A stretch of DNA of 64,000 nt from Mercenaria mercenaria. Its lineage: Eukaryota > Mollusca > Bivalvia > Venerida > Veneridae. This document shows positions 45,110 through 56,989 of this stretch, piece by piece. How positions within the stretch are numbered: position 1 is the first letter of the stretch; every line of letters starts with the position of its first letter. The notes below the pieces were generated by a model. It did not search any database. It was not told where the DNA came from and saw nothing but the letters and a program-made list of their open reading frames with translations. Made by a program: the position numbers and the translations under genes. Location: positions 12,522,501 to 12,586,500 of the forward strand of contig NC_069367.1 in NCBI RefSeq assembly GCF_021730395.1, read 5' to 3'.

Positions 45110-46030
45110 TTTTTTTAACTTTTTAAATATTTCAGATCATGACTGAAACTGTAAGAACGGCGGTTTAAAAAAAATAGAATAATTATTAAAGTATAAAGGA
45201 TTGTATATTTCCACGAGAGTGATTAGTCACAGACCTCGTTGTTTACAAATTGTGTATTAAAATTAATTGAAGAAAGTAAGATTGAATGAAAACGAAATGA
45301 CTACTATACATGTAACATAGTTACCTTAGTAACCTGGTCCTTCCAGACTGTTGGTTAAGCAGTCAGGGCGCTTTCCCCTATAAATCTACTTCCGGTAAAA
45401 GGAGATAATCCCAAAGCAAGAAAGTATGTTTTGTCCGCAATTCTGGATTTGAAATTCCCAAATAAGTGTTAACTTTTACGGTTTTTGCTTTTTTAGAATA
45501 GTTTTGCGAATATGTATGTATATTTTAGTTTTCATAACAACAGTGTACGTTATACTGTTAAACAATTACTGGAATACATTTGCATAATATTTTACACAAA
45601 AATGTCTTTACTTATATTGTAGTAATTTGCAAATTTTTCCCAATTAAGACAATTTCCAAGAAAGCATTTCCCAATTCCACTGGTGTTGGTGGTAGGCAGT
45701 GCTCAGTGTCTGTATGGATAGTAATATCTGGTTACCATGGTAACAACAGGGTAATTTTCATGTAATTCTGTATATTAGAATTATCTGCCTGAAAGACAAA
45801 TGACACCTGTTTTCGTTTTAGTTTACGTTTTAAAACTTTTAAGGTCATTTTTCCAAATATAGTAAGGATTTGTATATTAAACTCTCAAGTGTCGCTTTAA
45901 ACTCGTGCATTTCATTTGGAAAGGTCTATTAAATTATTTGATATATATGATAATAAAAAGATTGAATTTTAAATCAGAGTCCAAAGGACCATATTATGTT
46001 AGTCTGGCTATAGCCATTTATAAGCAAATT
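45110..46030. other. No recognisable gene (about 920 bp)
   Basis: AT-rich spacer; contains the short palindrome GGTTACCATGGTAAC at 45731-45745. Confidence 0.5.
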
Positions 46031-46035
46031 TATTA

Positions 46036-46096
46036 TTTTTACTACTACTCCTCCTACTACTACTTCTATTATTATTATTATTATTATTATTATTAG
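46036..46096 (+). repeat. (CTA/TTA)n microsatellite
   Basis: Trinucleotide run directly preceding the left end of the next tandem-core element; a second ATT/GTT run follows its right end at 48353-48390. Confidence 0.92.
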
Positions 46097-47601
46097 CTCG
46101 ACTTTTCGAAGAAAAAGTAGAGCTGTTGCACTCGCCCGGTGGTTAATGTTTTTGATAAAGTCAAATATCTCTGTTACTATCAAAGCTATTGACTTGAAAC
46201 TTAAAATACTTATTTACTATCAAAGTCTACACCAGGAGAAACAATCCCCATAACTCTGATTGAATTTTGACAGAATTATGCCCCTTTTTAACTTAGAATT
46301 TTTGGATAAAGTTTTTGATAAAGTCAAATATCTCTGTTACTATCAGAGCTATTGACTTAAAACTTAAAGTAGTTATTTATTATTTAATGTCTACACCAGG
46401 AGAAACAATTCCCATAACTCTGATTTTGATTTTGACAGAATTATGCCATTTTTATACGCCCGTTTGAAAAACGGGACGTATTATGGGAACGCCCCTGGCG
46501 GGCGGGCGGGCGGGCGGCGTCCACAGACCTTGTCCGGAGCATATCTTCTACATGCATGAAGGGATTTTGATGAAACTTGGCACAGTTGTTCACCATCATG
46601 AGACGGAGTGTCATGCGCAAGAACCAGGTCCCTAGGTCTAAGGTCAAGGTCACACTTGGAGGTCAAAGGTCAAATTCAAGAATGACTTTGTCCGGAGCAT
46701 ATCTTCTTCATGCATAGAGGGATTTTGATTAAAGTTGGCACAATTGTTCATCATCATGAGAAGGAGTGTCATGCGCAAGAACCAGGTCCCTAGGTCTAAG
46801 GTCAAGGTCACACTTAGAGGTCAAAGGATACAAGAATGAAAACTTTGTCCGGAGCATTTCTTCTTCATGCATAGAGGGATTTTGATATAACTTGGCACAA
46901 ATGTTCACCACCATGAGGCGGAGTGTCATGCGCAAGAACCAGGTCTCTAGGTCTAAGGTCAAGGTCACACTTAGAGGTCAAAGGATACAAGAATGAAAAC
47001 TTTGTCCGGAGCATTTCTTCTTCATGCATAGAGGGATTTTGATATAACTTGGCACAAATGTTCACCACCATGAGGCGGAGTGTCATGCGCAAGAACCAGG
47101 TCTCTAGGTCTAAGGTCAAGGTCACACTTAGAGGTCAAAGGATACAAGAATGAAAACCTTGTCCGGAGCATTTCTTCTTCATGCATAGAGGGATTTTGAT
47201 ATAACTTGGCACAAATGTTCACCACCACAAGACGTAGTGTCATGCGCAAGAACCAGGTCCCTAGGTCTAAGGTCAAGGTCACACTTAGAGGCCAAAGGTC
47301 AGATACAAGAATGACTTGTCCGAAGCATTTCTTCTTCATGCATAGAGGGATTTTGATGTAACTTGACACAACTATACACCATCATGAGACGAAGTGTCAT
47401 GCGCAGTTCCCTTCTTTAGAATTACTTCCCTTTGTTGTTACTATAAATAGCTTATATTGTAACTTTTTCATTACTAGTCGTAGGGAAAAATCGAGACCAC
47501 TTTTCTGTAGTACAACATGCATGCTACATCCAATTTTGAGGTGTATTTTGACCAGTCTCTACCTGGTAAAGATTTTTGTGTGGACTTACAATTTTTTTTT
47601 T

Positions 47602-47643
<42 letters not shown>

Positions 47644-48352
47644 AACTTCCCTTAGTTGTTACTATAAATAACTTATATTGTAACTTTTTTATAATTGACC
47701 GTAGGGAAAAACCAAGACCACTTTTCTGTGGTACAACATAGATGTTACTTTCCAATTTTAGGTGTATTTTAAGGTATCTCTACCTGGTAAGGAGTTTTTT
47801 TGTGGACTTAGAAAAACAAAACACTTAGTTATTACTAAACAACTACAAAATTAAAATTCCATTTGCAAATACAGGTGCTAGAGTAAAGAAATTTGCTGTG
47901 ACGGGCGTATATTGTGACATTCTTGCACTCTTGTTTAACTTTGAATTTTTGGTTAAATTTTTTGATAAAGTCAAATATCTCTGTAACTATCAAAGCTATT
48001 GACTTGAAACTTAGAATATTTATTTACCATCAAAGTCTACACCAGGAGAAGCAATCCCCATAAGTCTGACTTGAATTTTGACAGAATTATGCCCCTTTTT
48101 AACCTAGAATGTTTTTGTTAAAATTTTTGATAAAGTCAAATATCTCAGTTACTATTAAAGTTTTTTACTTGAAACTTAAAATAGTTATTTACTATCAAAA
48201 TCTACACCAGGAGAAACAATCTCCATTACTTTGATTTGAATTTTGAAGAGTTATGTCCCTTCTTAACTTGGGATTTTTTTTACTGGCAAAGCTCTTAATT
48301 CAGAGGCAAGCACTGAGAAAAGTCGAGCGCGCTGTCTTACGGACAGCTCTTG
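46096..48352 (+). mobile_element. Tandem-core element interrupted by another element
   Basis: Left AGCTCGACTTTTCGAAGAAA, then cores with GATAAAGTCAAATATCTCTG and CTACACCAGGAGAAACAAT at 46150-46450. The array is cut by the element 46451-47935, resumes at 47936 with three more cores, and ends GAAAAGTCGAGCGCGCTGTC, TTACGGACAGCTCTTGTT. The 3' hairpin is GCTGTC-TTAC-GGACAGC. Confidence 0.88.
46451..47935 (+). mobile_element. Inserted tandem-core element (157-bp units, ATACGCCCG end)
   Basis: Begins ATACGCCCGTTTGAAAAACG, then a GGCGGGCGGGCGGG run. Six units of 157-158 bp follow (TTGTCCGGAGCATTTCTTCT phases at 46533, 46691, 46848, 47005, 47162, 47319), each with TGTCATGCGCAAGAACCAGG and TCTAAGGTCAAGGTCACAC. 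Two diverged copies of a second module (ACTTCCCTT..CACTTTTCTGT..TACCTGGTAA) at 47420 and 47640 are separated by a long T run. The end is GACGGGCGTATATTGTGACA, then CACTCTTGTT. Units 3 and 4 are almost identical, so amplification is recent. Confidence 0.9.
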
Positions 48353-48390
48353 TTATTATTATTATTACTGTTGTTGTTGTTATTACAACA
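48353..48390 (+). repeat. (ATT)n/(GTT)n microsatellite at the 3' end of the tandem-core element
   Basis: A short trinucleotide run directly follows the CTCTTGTT terminus. A simple repeat at one flank is a trait reported for bivalve tandem-core elements. Confidence 0.85.
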
Positions 48391-48766
48391 AATTTGTACA
48401 ACACACCCACACGGTCAAAGAGATCAATTAGGCGAAAGGTCAAAAAGGCACAGTGTATGTTATCCAGTTACTTTTATACGTTCTTTATAACCCTTAATCC
48501 CAATTCATCGCCCTTCAATCATATTTTCGCACATTTGTGTTTTTATCTTTTGTTCTTTTCAAAAGGCTGTGTCATAACGAACAGAGCGATACGAATTGAA
48601 CACTTTTAACACAATGAATGTCCATGCATTTGGCTACCTACCAGCGCTGAGAAACCAACATATATTTAGGTAAGTGTTTTAGTTAATTTGCATGATGAGG
48701 TATTTATAAAAGTATTTTGTGCTTATATGTCATTCTGTAAAATACACTTATACCATATCCTAAGAA

Positions 48767-49221
48767 CAGGTCTAGGAAAATGGTATATTTACAGATTATC
48801 TGTAAATTTACAGATAATCTATAATTTATACAGATTTTTCGATCTATAAATTTACAGATCAAATGTTTGAAAACTGCTAAAATCATACTTGGACTCAAAA
48901 TCGCAGCTTGAAATTAATTGATTTACTTATGGTACGCATAAATAAAGGCCAGTTGTAACTTTCAGTCATTTCTGTTGACTTTGATTTTTTGAAAATGCCA
49001 AAAATTCAAAGTCAATAAAGAATGGCTGAAACTCAACAATGATGTTAATTTGTGCATACTGTAAATAAACCAATTAATTTCAAGCTGCGGTTTTGTGAAT
49101 AAATGTAATTTCATCAATTTTCATACACACAATCTGTACATTTATAGATCGAAAAATCTGTGAATTTATAGATTATCTGTAAATACAGATAATCTGTAAA
49201 TATACCACTTTCCTTGACCTG
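48767..49221. mobile_element. Long foldback element, about 455 bp with about 220-bp arms
   Basis: Left CAGGTCTAGGAAAATGGTAT pairs with the reversed right end CAGGTCAAGGAAAGTGGTAT. Pairing continues through TTACAGATTATCTGTAAAT, TTTTTCGATCTATAAAT, CGCAGCTTGAAATTAATTG and TTGACTTTGA to a centre near 48998. Arms have mismatches and small gaps but match over nearly their whole length. ATCTGTAAATTTACAGAT blocks add smaller palindromes inside each arm. No coding. Confidence 0.9.
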
Positions 49222-49371
49222 AAGAATGTGGAACCGTACTTTTATTTTGCCTAAATCATTCTAATCAGGAACTTACAAATATGATTTAATGATTACATAT
49301 ATATATTTTGTATTTTGATATTTGATATTTTTCATTTTAACCGTTTTTACATTACATGTTAAATGTTTTAT

Positions 49372-49440
49372 GAGATCTACGGATCGTTGGGTCTTGAGTT
49401 TGATCCCCGGGCAAGGTTTATGATCTCCATCACGATTTGA
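49372..49440 (+). repeat. tRNA-Arg-like SINE fragment
   Basis: GAGATCTACGGATCGTTGGG and CTTGAGTTTGATCCCCGGGC, the anticodon-to-T-arm part of a tRNA-Arg-type head; pair of 31258-31325. Confidence 0.6.
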
Positions 49441-49579
49441 TAGAAGAGATGGTGATATCTAAAATCATACGTCTTTTTACAGCAACTTAAGGAGGACATA
49501 TTAGTACTGCTATAGAATCCAGGAACACTTGTTTATTTTTGATGTCTTCTGTTTTTATTGATTTGAATCCATTTTACAT

Positions 49580-50728
49580 TTTTAGATCGACTATTCAAAG
49601 AATAGTAAAGCTATTGGACTCGCCCATGTGTCGACGTCCGCGTCCGCGTCCGTGTACCGATTTGGTTGAATTTTTGTATGTAAGCTGGTATCTCAGTAAC
49701 CACTTGTGGATTGAAACTTCATACAATTATTTACTTTGATAATTGACTTGCATTGCACAGGTTCCATAACTCTATTTTGCTTATTTCTTTTACAAAATTA
49801 TGCCCCTTTTTCGACTTAGAAATGTTTGGTGAAGATTTTGTATGTGAGCTGATATCTCAGTACCCACTGATGGGAATGGATTGAAACTCCACACACTTGT
49901 TCACTGTCATCTTTCTGACATGCACTAAGCAGGTCTCATAACTCTAATTTGCATTTTTACAAAATTATGCCCCCTTTTTTCACTTAGCGCAGTTAAGTTT
50001 GGTTAAGTTTTTGTATGTAAGCTGGTATCTCAGTATTCACTAATGGGAAAGGATTGAAACTCCACACACTTGTTCACTGTCATCTTTCTGACATGCACTA
50101 AGCAGGTCTCATAACTCTAATTTGCATTTTTACAAAATTATGCCCCCTTTTTTCACTTAGCGCAGTTAAGTTTGGTTAAGTTTTTGTATGTAAGCTGGTA
50201 TCTCAGTATCCACTTATGGGTATGGATTGAAACTTCACACATTTGTTCACTGTCTTGATCTGACATGCTATGTGCAGGTCCCATAACTCTACTTTTCATT
50301 TTTACAAAATTATGTCCCTTTTTCAACTTAGCAGTTTTTGGTTAAGTTTTTGTATGTAAGCTGGTATCTCAGTATCCACTAATGGGAAAGGATTGAAACT
50401 TCACACACTTGTTCACTGTCATGATATGACATGCAGTGCAAAGGTTCAATACCTCTACTTTGCATTTTTTACAAAATTATGCCCCTTTTTCAACAAATTT
50501 GTTTTTCTTTAAATTCTTATATGTAAGTTGGTATCTCAGTACCCACTAATGGGAATGGATTGAAACTTCACACACTTGTCCACTGTCATGAGCTGATAAG
50601 CACTGTGCAGGTTCTATAGCCCTGTTTCCCATTTTTACAGGATTATGCCCCTTTTTAGACTTTCGTATTCATTCAGTTGACAAGGCTGTTGAATAGTCTA
50701 TCGTTGCTGTCCTGCGACAGCTCTTGTT
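49580..50728 (+). mobile_element. Tandem-core element, six units
   Basis: Left TTTTTAGATCGACTATTCAA, AAGAATAG and CGTCCGCGTCCGCGTCCG. Cores of 165-171 bp marked by GTAAGCTGGTATCTCAGTA lie near 49679, 49846, 50017, 50187, 50357 and 50523. Right end GAATAGTCTATCGTTGCTGT, CCTGCGACAGCTCTTGTT. Two adjacent units around 49880-50170 are nearly identical. The partial array at 13130-13790 is of this family. Confidence 0.88.
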
Positions 50729-50810
50729 TAATATTCTGTAATATTAGAATAATTGTATGATGTTATGCTTATTCTAGACGGATTTTATCTTGATGAGGTA
50801 AGGGCTCGGT

Positions 50811-51010
50811 TCTCTGGTGGCCAGCTGGTTAAAGTCGCTGACACTGGTTAAAGTCGCTGACTTCACTTTTGTCATTGTGTTTGAGCCCATTTTCTGTCAG
50901 TCTATGAGAAAGCCGTCTCACTGGTATTCGCCCAAGGTCAGTGGATCTACCAAGTTTTCACCATAACTTGCTCGGAGAGGCATCTTACAAGACATTTAGA
51001 CCATACATAA
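50811..51010 (+). mobile_element. Diverged tRNA-Ser-like SINE with internal duplication
   Basis: GGTGGCCAGCTGGTTAAAGT resembles box A of the SINE at 2435. CTGGTTAAAGTCGCTGAC occurs twice in a row. The body (GAGAAAGCCGTCTCACTGG, AAGGTCAGTGGATCTACCAA) parallels that SINE. Old copy. Confidence 0.6.
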
Positions 51011-51499
51011 AGGTGTAGCCAATGGTTTTGATATACTTGGTGCCAATGAAAAAAAGCTAGCGTTACGTTATTACGGCAATTCCGTGCCCTAAGTGGGTAT
51101 TGGCTTAACAATTTCTGTGCTGACATGAGAGTGTTCCAGATTTGGAGTGCCAGTAACTAATGCGGGTACTTTATTTCCAGTTATGATATATTTAAACGTA
51201 ACTTCCAGTTATTTGAATGTCGGATAGAATGCCAATACTCGGTTATTGTGCAAGCTTCAGGCTATGGGCATCAGTTATAAAATTCAATTTTGTACAACTA
51301 TGTTATCTAAAATAGGTTGTATGATAATATACATAATATTAAACGGTTTTGGGGTGTCTTAAATTTGTTTTTCTCAATTTTTACCTCGACTGTACGAAGT
51401 GAACTGATGTTGCAAATATGTATATTTATCTCAGTTATTTGCAACATTAGGATTCGTTTCTTTTTGTAGAATTGAAATTAATTTACATGACGATTTTGT

Positions 51500-52395
51500 G
51501 TTAAAGCTCGACGATACAAAGTATATGGAGAGCTATCCTACTCTCCTCGACATTAGTGTTGACATTCATACCATGGTCTAATTTTTATTAGATGCATTTT
51601 TTCTTTATCTCGGATTTGCTTTCAATATAAAATCGTTTGCCTCATTCCCACCCGCGTCATATGACACAAGGGCCAAAACTCTCGCACCATTATTTCATGA
51701 ATTATGTCCCCTTTTTCTTAGAATACCAGATTAAAATTCTAATGCACTTTCACTCTATCACTAAAGGATTTGTTTAAAATTTAAAATTGTTAATATACAT
51801 CTTCATCCCCATCATTCAACGCAAGGTCAATAACTCTAGAACCGGTATTGCGTTAATCATTCACCCTTTTTTGCTTAAAATTCCAGGATATATTTGATAC
51901 ACTTTCACTATATCTCTGTTTTTACTGAATTGATTTGATTCAAACTAAGGAGAGTTGTTCCTCATTATCATCATACAACACAAGATCCATGACTCTTGTA
52001 CCAATATCCCCTGTTACCTAGACTTTCGGGTTTAATTTGATGTACTTTCACTATAGCTTTGTTATGACTAAAAAAATTTGATTTCAACATATGTTATTAA
52101 TGATATCGTTTGACACCTAACTCTGGCTCAAATATTTCATGAATAAGATCTATGCCCCCTTTTGTACTAAGAATTTCAGGTTAAAGTTGTGCTGCACTGC
52201 CTGCCCTTTGTCTCGATTATGATTAAATGGTTTTCATTAAAACTTAATTGTTTCATATAATCACCAAAGTTATATGAGACAGGCTGAAATATTTCATGAA
52301 TTATGTCCCTTTCATACTTAGAAAGTCTATTTTATTTTTTGTTTCACTTTATTTCTCTGCTTTTTACTAAATAGACCTCAAACTTTAATTGTAAG
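51500..52395 (+). repeat. Decayed tandem-core element
   Basis: Left AAAGCTCGACGATACAAAGT, ATGGAGAGCTATCCTACTC, then degenerate units with CATGAATTATGTCCC, TACTTAGAA and ATTTCATTAAAACTT. No clear right end. The left end resembles 56425-56470. Confidence 0.6.
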
Positions 52396-52932
52396 CCGAC
52401 ATTACCATTGCGGACATTTATCTCTCCAGTGCTAGCTTTAGGCTACTCTGATGCACCATATTTCACTATTGCTCGTTGCAGACCTGAAGCGGTCTTCTGC
52501 GCATGTCCGGAAGTGATTATCTATTGGGGCACACGGCAAAAATACGCAAATAATTGTATGTCCGCACGCATTTAGTGTATAATATGTATAATATATTGAC
52601 TAAAGGTTAGGGTTAATATTACCATAGTTATAAAATATATACATGAAATAATCTTTTCTTTCAAATTGCTTGAATCCGGTATATACCTGAGTCTCTGATT
52701 TATACAGGCGCTCCAGGTCTACAGTGAGTCACAGTATTTCACTATCTAGCACGCGCACGTCTTGTTGAATTTTGTGTAATAATTATGGTTTGTTTTCCAC
52801 TTTGCTATGATTTAGGACTACTTATCAAGAAAAATAACTTAATTTAAAGTAAGACTTGACAAAATTTGTTCAGAATCTGGTTCAAATGTCTTTGTAACTT
52901 ATGTTTAGATAAATAGGCAGTTCTCTCCCTAG

Positions 52933-53103
52933 GGTCTTCTGTAAGGGCTGTTGAATGTCGCTTCGTTGAATCACTTGTCTTTGACGTCTCTGTGATTAAG
53001 AAAGAAGCACCCCAAGTGATGTGGACTCACCATTTATTCATAGCCATTGAACGCAGTGCCCGTGCATTCTCCTGCCCCAACAGAGCAAGCAGCAGCCATT
53101 GAG
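52933..53103 (+). other. Possible spliced exon, coding status unclear
   Basis: TTCTCTCCCTAG and GAGGTAAC borders. One frame stays open for about 55 codons (AVECRFVESLVFDVSVIKKE, then APQVMWTHHLF) and stops just before the donor. No family recognised; could be a UTR or lncRNA exon, or chance. Confidence 0.22.
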
Positions 53104-53303
53104 GTAACATTTGTTTTAGATAATTAGTTTTGGCAGTTTAAACAGATTTATGTACAAGACTTGCATATTCCATCAAAAAACGTCGTCTTTTCTTTATACA
53201 CATCTTCTTAATGAAAATGGTAGCATGAAACGGTTGTTTTTGTCACTTTTAGGGGTGTTTTAACAACAGAGTAAACGTGCTCACGTGCTGTTAAAACGTC
53301 TTT

Positions 53304-53407
53304 TTAGCTCCACTATTCGGAGAATAGGGGTGCTATTTGACTCGCGTCGGCGTCGGCGTGAGCTTTCTTGGTTAAAGTTTTTCGGCAACCTTTGTTTGTT
53401 GTTTTTT
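53304..53407 (+). mobile_element. Left end of a tandem-core element, truncated
   Basis: TTTTTAGCTCCACTATTCGG, AGAATAGGGGTGCTATTTGA and GTCGGCGTCGGCGTGAG, cut by the start of the next element. Confidence 0.75.
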
Positions 53408-54411
53408 TAGCTCGACTATTCGAAGAATAGGGGAGCTATCCTACTCGGCCCGGTGTCGGCGTGAGCGTTAGCGTGAGCGTAAGCGTCACACAAATGTTAA
53501 AGTTTGCGTACCACCCCAAATATTTTCAAAGTTCATTGAGATATTGCTCTCATATTTTGCATACTTGTTTACCATCATGACCCCAGTCTGTAAAAAGGAG
53601 GAGGCAACTCTGTCAAGCATTTTGACTGAATTATGGCCACTTTTCGACTTAGAATAAATGTTAAAGTTTGCGTACCACCCCAAATATTTTCAAAGTCCAT
53701 TGTCATATTGCTTTCATATTTTGCATACTTGTTTACCATCATGACCCAAGTCTGTAAAAAGGAGGAGGCAACTCTATCAAGCATTTTGACTGAATTATGG
53801 CCCCTTTTCGACTTATAATAGAATAAATGTTAAAGTTTGCGTACCACCCCATATATTTTCAAAGTCCATTGAGATATTGCTTTCATATTTAGCATACTTG
53901 TTTACCATCATGACCCCAGTCTGTAAAAAGGAGGAGGCAACTCTATTAAGCATTTTGACTGAATTATGGACCCTTTTCGACTTAGAATAAATGTTAAAGT
54001 TTGCGTACCACCCAAATATTTTCAAAGTCCATTGAGATATTGCTTTCATATTTTGTATACTTGTTTACCATCATGACCCAAGTCTGTAAAAAGGAGGAGG
54101 CAACTCTATCAAGCATTTTGACTGAATTATGGCCCCTTTTCGACTTAGAATAAATGTTAAAGTTTGCGTACCACCCTAAATATTTTCAAAGTCCATTGAG
54201 ATATAGCTTTCATATTTTGCATACTTGTTTACCATCATGACCCCAGTCTGTAAACAGGAGCAGACAACTCTATCAAGCATTTTGACTGAATTATGGCCCC
54301 TTTTCGACTTAGAATATGCTTATTGTTATGTTAATGTTTTACTCATCGCTTATATTATACTATCAAGCACTGAGAATAGTCGAGCGCGCTGTCAACTGAC
54401 AGCTCTTGTTT
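53408..54411 (+). mobile_element. Tandem-core element, five units of 163-169 bp
   Basis: Left TTAGCTCGACTATTCGAAGA with GTGTCGGCGTGAGCG. Units begin AAATGTTAAAGTTTGCGTAC at 53492, 53656, 53825, 53989 and 54152 and end CCCCTTTTCGACTTAGAATA. Right GAATAGTCGAGCGCGCTGTC, AACTGACAGCTCTTGTT. Units are about 93-97% alike by eye, so among the youngest arrays here. Confidence 0.92.
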
Positions 54412-54414
54412 TGT

Positions 54415-54730
54415 TACTATTGATTATAGCTTACTGTAACTTCACATTAACATTGTTCAGCATGCAAACAAAGTATTGCTGGTGCTAGGCCCATTATACC
54501 CAAGGTCAAGGTCACCAAGGTGTTATACTTAGGTTATTTTTAAGGTTAAAAGTTTTTTGGTAACCTTTGTTTTCTGTCATATCAGATTTTTCTGTGTTAC
54601 TATTGCTTATATCTTACTGTAACTTCACATAAACATTGTCCAGCATACAAACAACGTATATGCAGGGGAGGGGCCCATTATACCCAAGGTCAAGGTCACC
54701 AAGTCGTTATACTTGGAATTATTTTCATGT
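54415..54730 (+). repeat. Two-unit tandem repeat, about 181 bp
   Basis: TTACTATTG.TTATA..TTACTGTAACTTCACAT begins both units, and GGCCCATTATACCCAAGGTC, AAGGTCACCAAG closes both. It abuts the previous element's 3' end. Confidence 0.82.
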
Positions 54731-54734
54731 TAAT

Positions 54735-55630
54735 TTCTTTCGAAAGCTTCGTCTATAGACATATCTTTGGTACTTTAAAAGATATTCTTGCATAAAAACT
54801 ACTTTTTTCACTGGATCCGCCCATGTATAAACGGGAGAAAAGTCGTGTGCAAACAAGGCAATTCACGTGCTGTTAATACATGATTTTTATTTTTGAAATG
54901 CTTTGCCAGGGATATATGTATGTATTTTTACGCACACTAATATTTGGCATCTGCGTCTTGTTTCTTCCTTAACAACCTCATCTTGTAGCATTATAGATAC
55001 AATGTAATCCATAGTATGTTTAGCTGTACCTGTTTCCAACCCCAAACGTACTGCCCCCATCAATGTACGCACTAGCTTCTCTTAGAGTTCACTCCCTTTA
55101 CAAAGCGTCTGTTCAGTTATTGTAAATAACTGTGAATAAATAAGTATCGCGTGTAACTTGTGCTATTGTTCGTTTTTAGGTATTATATTTATGATTTTGG
55201 TAAGTATTAGTCGGTATGTTTTTATCTAATTTCTCGAAGAATTTATATAAACAGCTTGGAAACTTGACACTACGTTCGTACTTATCCGTACTCCAACTGC
55301 GTGTCCGTACTCAATATAACTCGAATGCAAAGTTATTATTCTTGAAATAGTGATCGAGTCCACCAAATTGTGAAATGATATGAACAGTTATTGGTAATTT
55401 TATGTTTGTAATAATGAGAGATAAAAAAATCACTTAGAACCCTTCAGGATGTGCTTTTGATAGTGTTGTTTATTTCCGGGCCCTGGATACGGATATTTAA
55501 AACATGTTTACCGTTTCCAAGAACAACAGGAATGGTAAATAAAAAATGTACCGGAATCGTCAAGTCATCACATATGAAAACAATACATAAATCGTCGTAA
55601 AATATTTTTTATGCAAGAATAGCGACAATA
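54735..55630. other. No recognisable gene (about 900 bp)
   Basis: AT-rich spacer; no supported frame or repeat. Confidence 0.5.
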
Positions 55631-55730
55631 CACGTTTGTTTTGTGTATTAACGTCTGCAGAAGCCCTTGGGATATGTTGCAAACAATCCCGCGGGCTTCT
55701 GCAGACGTTTATACACAAAAAACGGGTATT
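55630..55730. repeat. Palindromic element, copy 1
   Basis: GTGTATTAACGTCTGCAGAA, GCCC at the left pairs with GGGCTTCTGCAGACGTTTAT, ACAC at the right. Contains CTTGGGATATGTTG in the loop. Related to 56256-56400. Confidence 0.8.
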
Positions 55731-55789
55731 ATCCCTACAATGACTTGAAATTAAAAACATTTCTGTATAATCATCATCTGCATGTGTGG

Positions 55790-56092
55790 TTATAATCCCC
55801 ATAAGTCTAATTGTACTTTTGACAGAATTATGCCCCTTTCATACTTAAAGTTTTTTGGCAATCTTCGCTTTCTGGATAAAACTTTAGTACAATATAAGAT
55901 AATAACTTGAAACTTAAAATGGTTCTTTATCATTATCATCTGCATGTGTGGTAACAATCCCCATAACTCTGATTTGGATTTTTTGACCAAATTATGCCCC
56001 TTTCATACTTATTATATATATATATATATATTCATTTTACTGTCAAATCGCCGAATAGTGGAGCGCGCTGACTTAGGGATAGCTCTTGTTAT
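55790..56092 (+). mobile_element. Right part of a tandem-core element
   Basis: Two cores (AATCCCCATAAGTCTGATT-like, GACAGAATTATGCCCCTTTC), a (TA)n run, then CGAATAGTGGAGCGCGCTGA, CTTAGGGATAGCTCTTGTT. The left end is missing. Confidence 0.75.
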
Positions 56093-56255
56093 ATATGAGC
56101 GGTTCGTGGCAAAGCTTAGACGCATGACCACCCCGAAACATATAATTAAAAATGTGACGTCAACGTGATAAAACGACACAGACATTCCCGCACATTTCAT
56201 GGAAATTTGGTAACGTTGAGGGACAATATATTTGTCATGTTTTACGCTAGAATAG

Positions 56256-56400
56256 CGTAAGCGCATGTTCATTTCGTGTTATAACATCTTCAGAATCCCT
56301 CGGGATACGTTGGTGCCCTCGGCCTACCAGGCTCGGGTACCTACCAATCACTAGAGACTCTGCAGATGTTATAACACGAAAACATATGCGTTATCCGACG
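56256..56400. repeat. Palindromic element, copy 2
   Basis: TTTCGTGTTATAACATCTTC, AGAATCCCTCGGGATACGTT at the left; GACTCTGCAGATGTTATAAC, ACGAAAACA at the right. Same architecture and CTGCAGA core as copy 1, different loop. Confidence 0.78.
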
Positions 56401-56424
56401 AAATAAGGATCTTTTAACTAAACT

Positions 56425-56620
56425 ATACTAAGTATATGGAGAGCTATTTTACACATCCCTGTGTCGGCGTCCGCGTCTGCGTCTGCGTCTTCGTCCAGAT
56501 TTCTGGCTTAAGTTTCAGTGTAGTTTTCACTTCAGCTCTGTAATTGTAATTACTTAATGATTTGTTGTCTTTTTTTTTCAAAGCTAAAACATTTTTTCCT
56601 GATAACCATCCTTATCATAT
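56425..56620 (+). repeat. Left end of a tandem-core element
   Basis: AAGTATATGGAGAGCTATTT and GTGTCGGCGTCCGCGTCTGC then CTGCGTCTTCG. Followed by a decayed core. No right end seen. Confidence 0.65.
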
Positions 56621-56989
56621 GACAAATTGTCAAAAATACAACTATTTAATATCTTAAATTACGAGCTCTATTATATAATATCCTTATTTCTATAGTCTGA
56701 TATCAATAATGATTTTTATCGTGATTACTTGATTAATGGTACGAAGATCAATAGTCAAGACCAGTTACAAGAAAGCGGGCTATGTATGTCAATATCGTCT
56801 TAAGGTACACAAGTCCTGTTATATAAGCGTTGTATTGCACGTGTTGGACAGATCGCTGTTCTGAGGACACAAAGATAAAACGTTTTGTTCAGTATCAACG
56901 AATATTCAAATAAAGCGCGCGCGAGAACACCAACGTTAACACACTTTCTTTCCGAACATGTTATACTTTTTGAGAATTTTAGAGGTTTC

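Noticed and set aside
46441-47369. Repeated minus-strand frames (TLTLDLGTWFLRMTLR-like) as a repeat protein
   Set aside because: They are reverse-strand reads of the 157-bp tandem repeat; the unit length is not a multiple of three, so the frames only survive by chance.
53486-54049. Minus-strand frames across the 163-169 bp array as genes
   Set aside because: Same reason: by-products of the non-coding tandem units.
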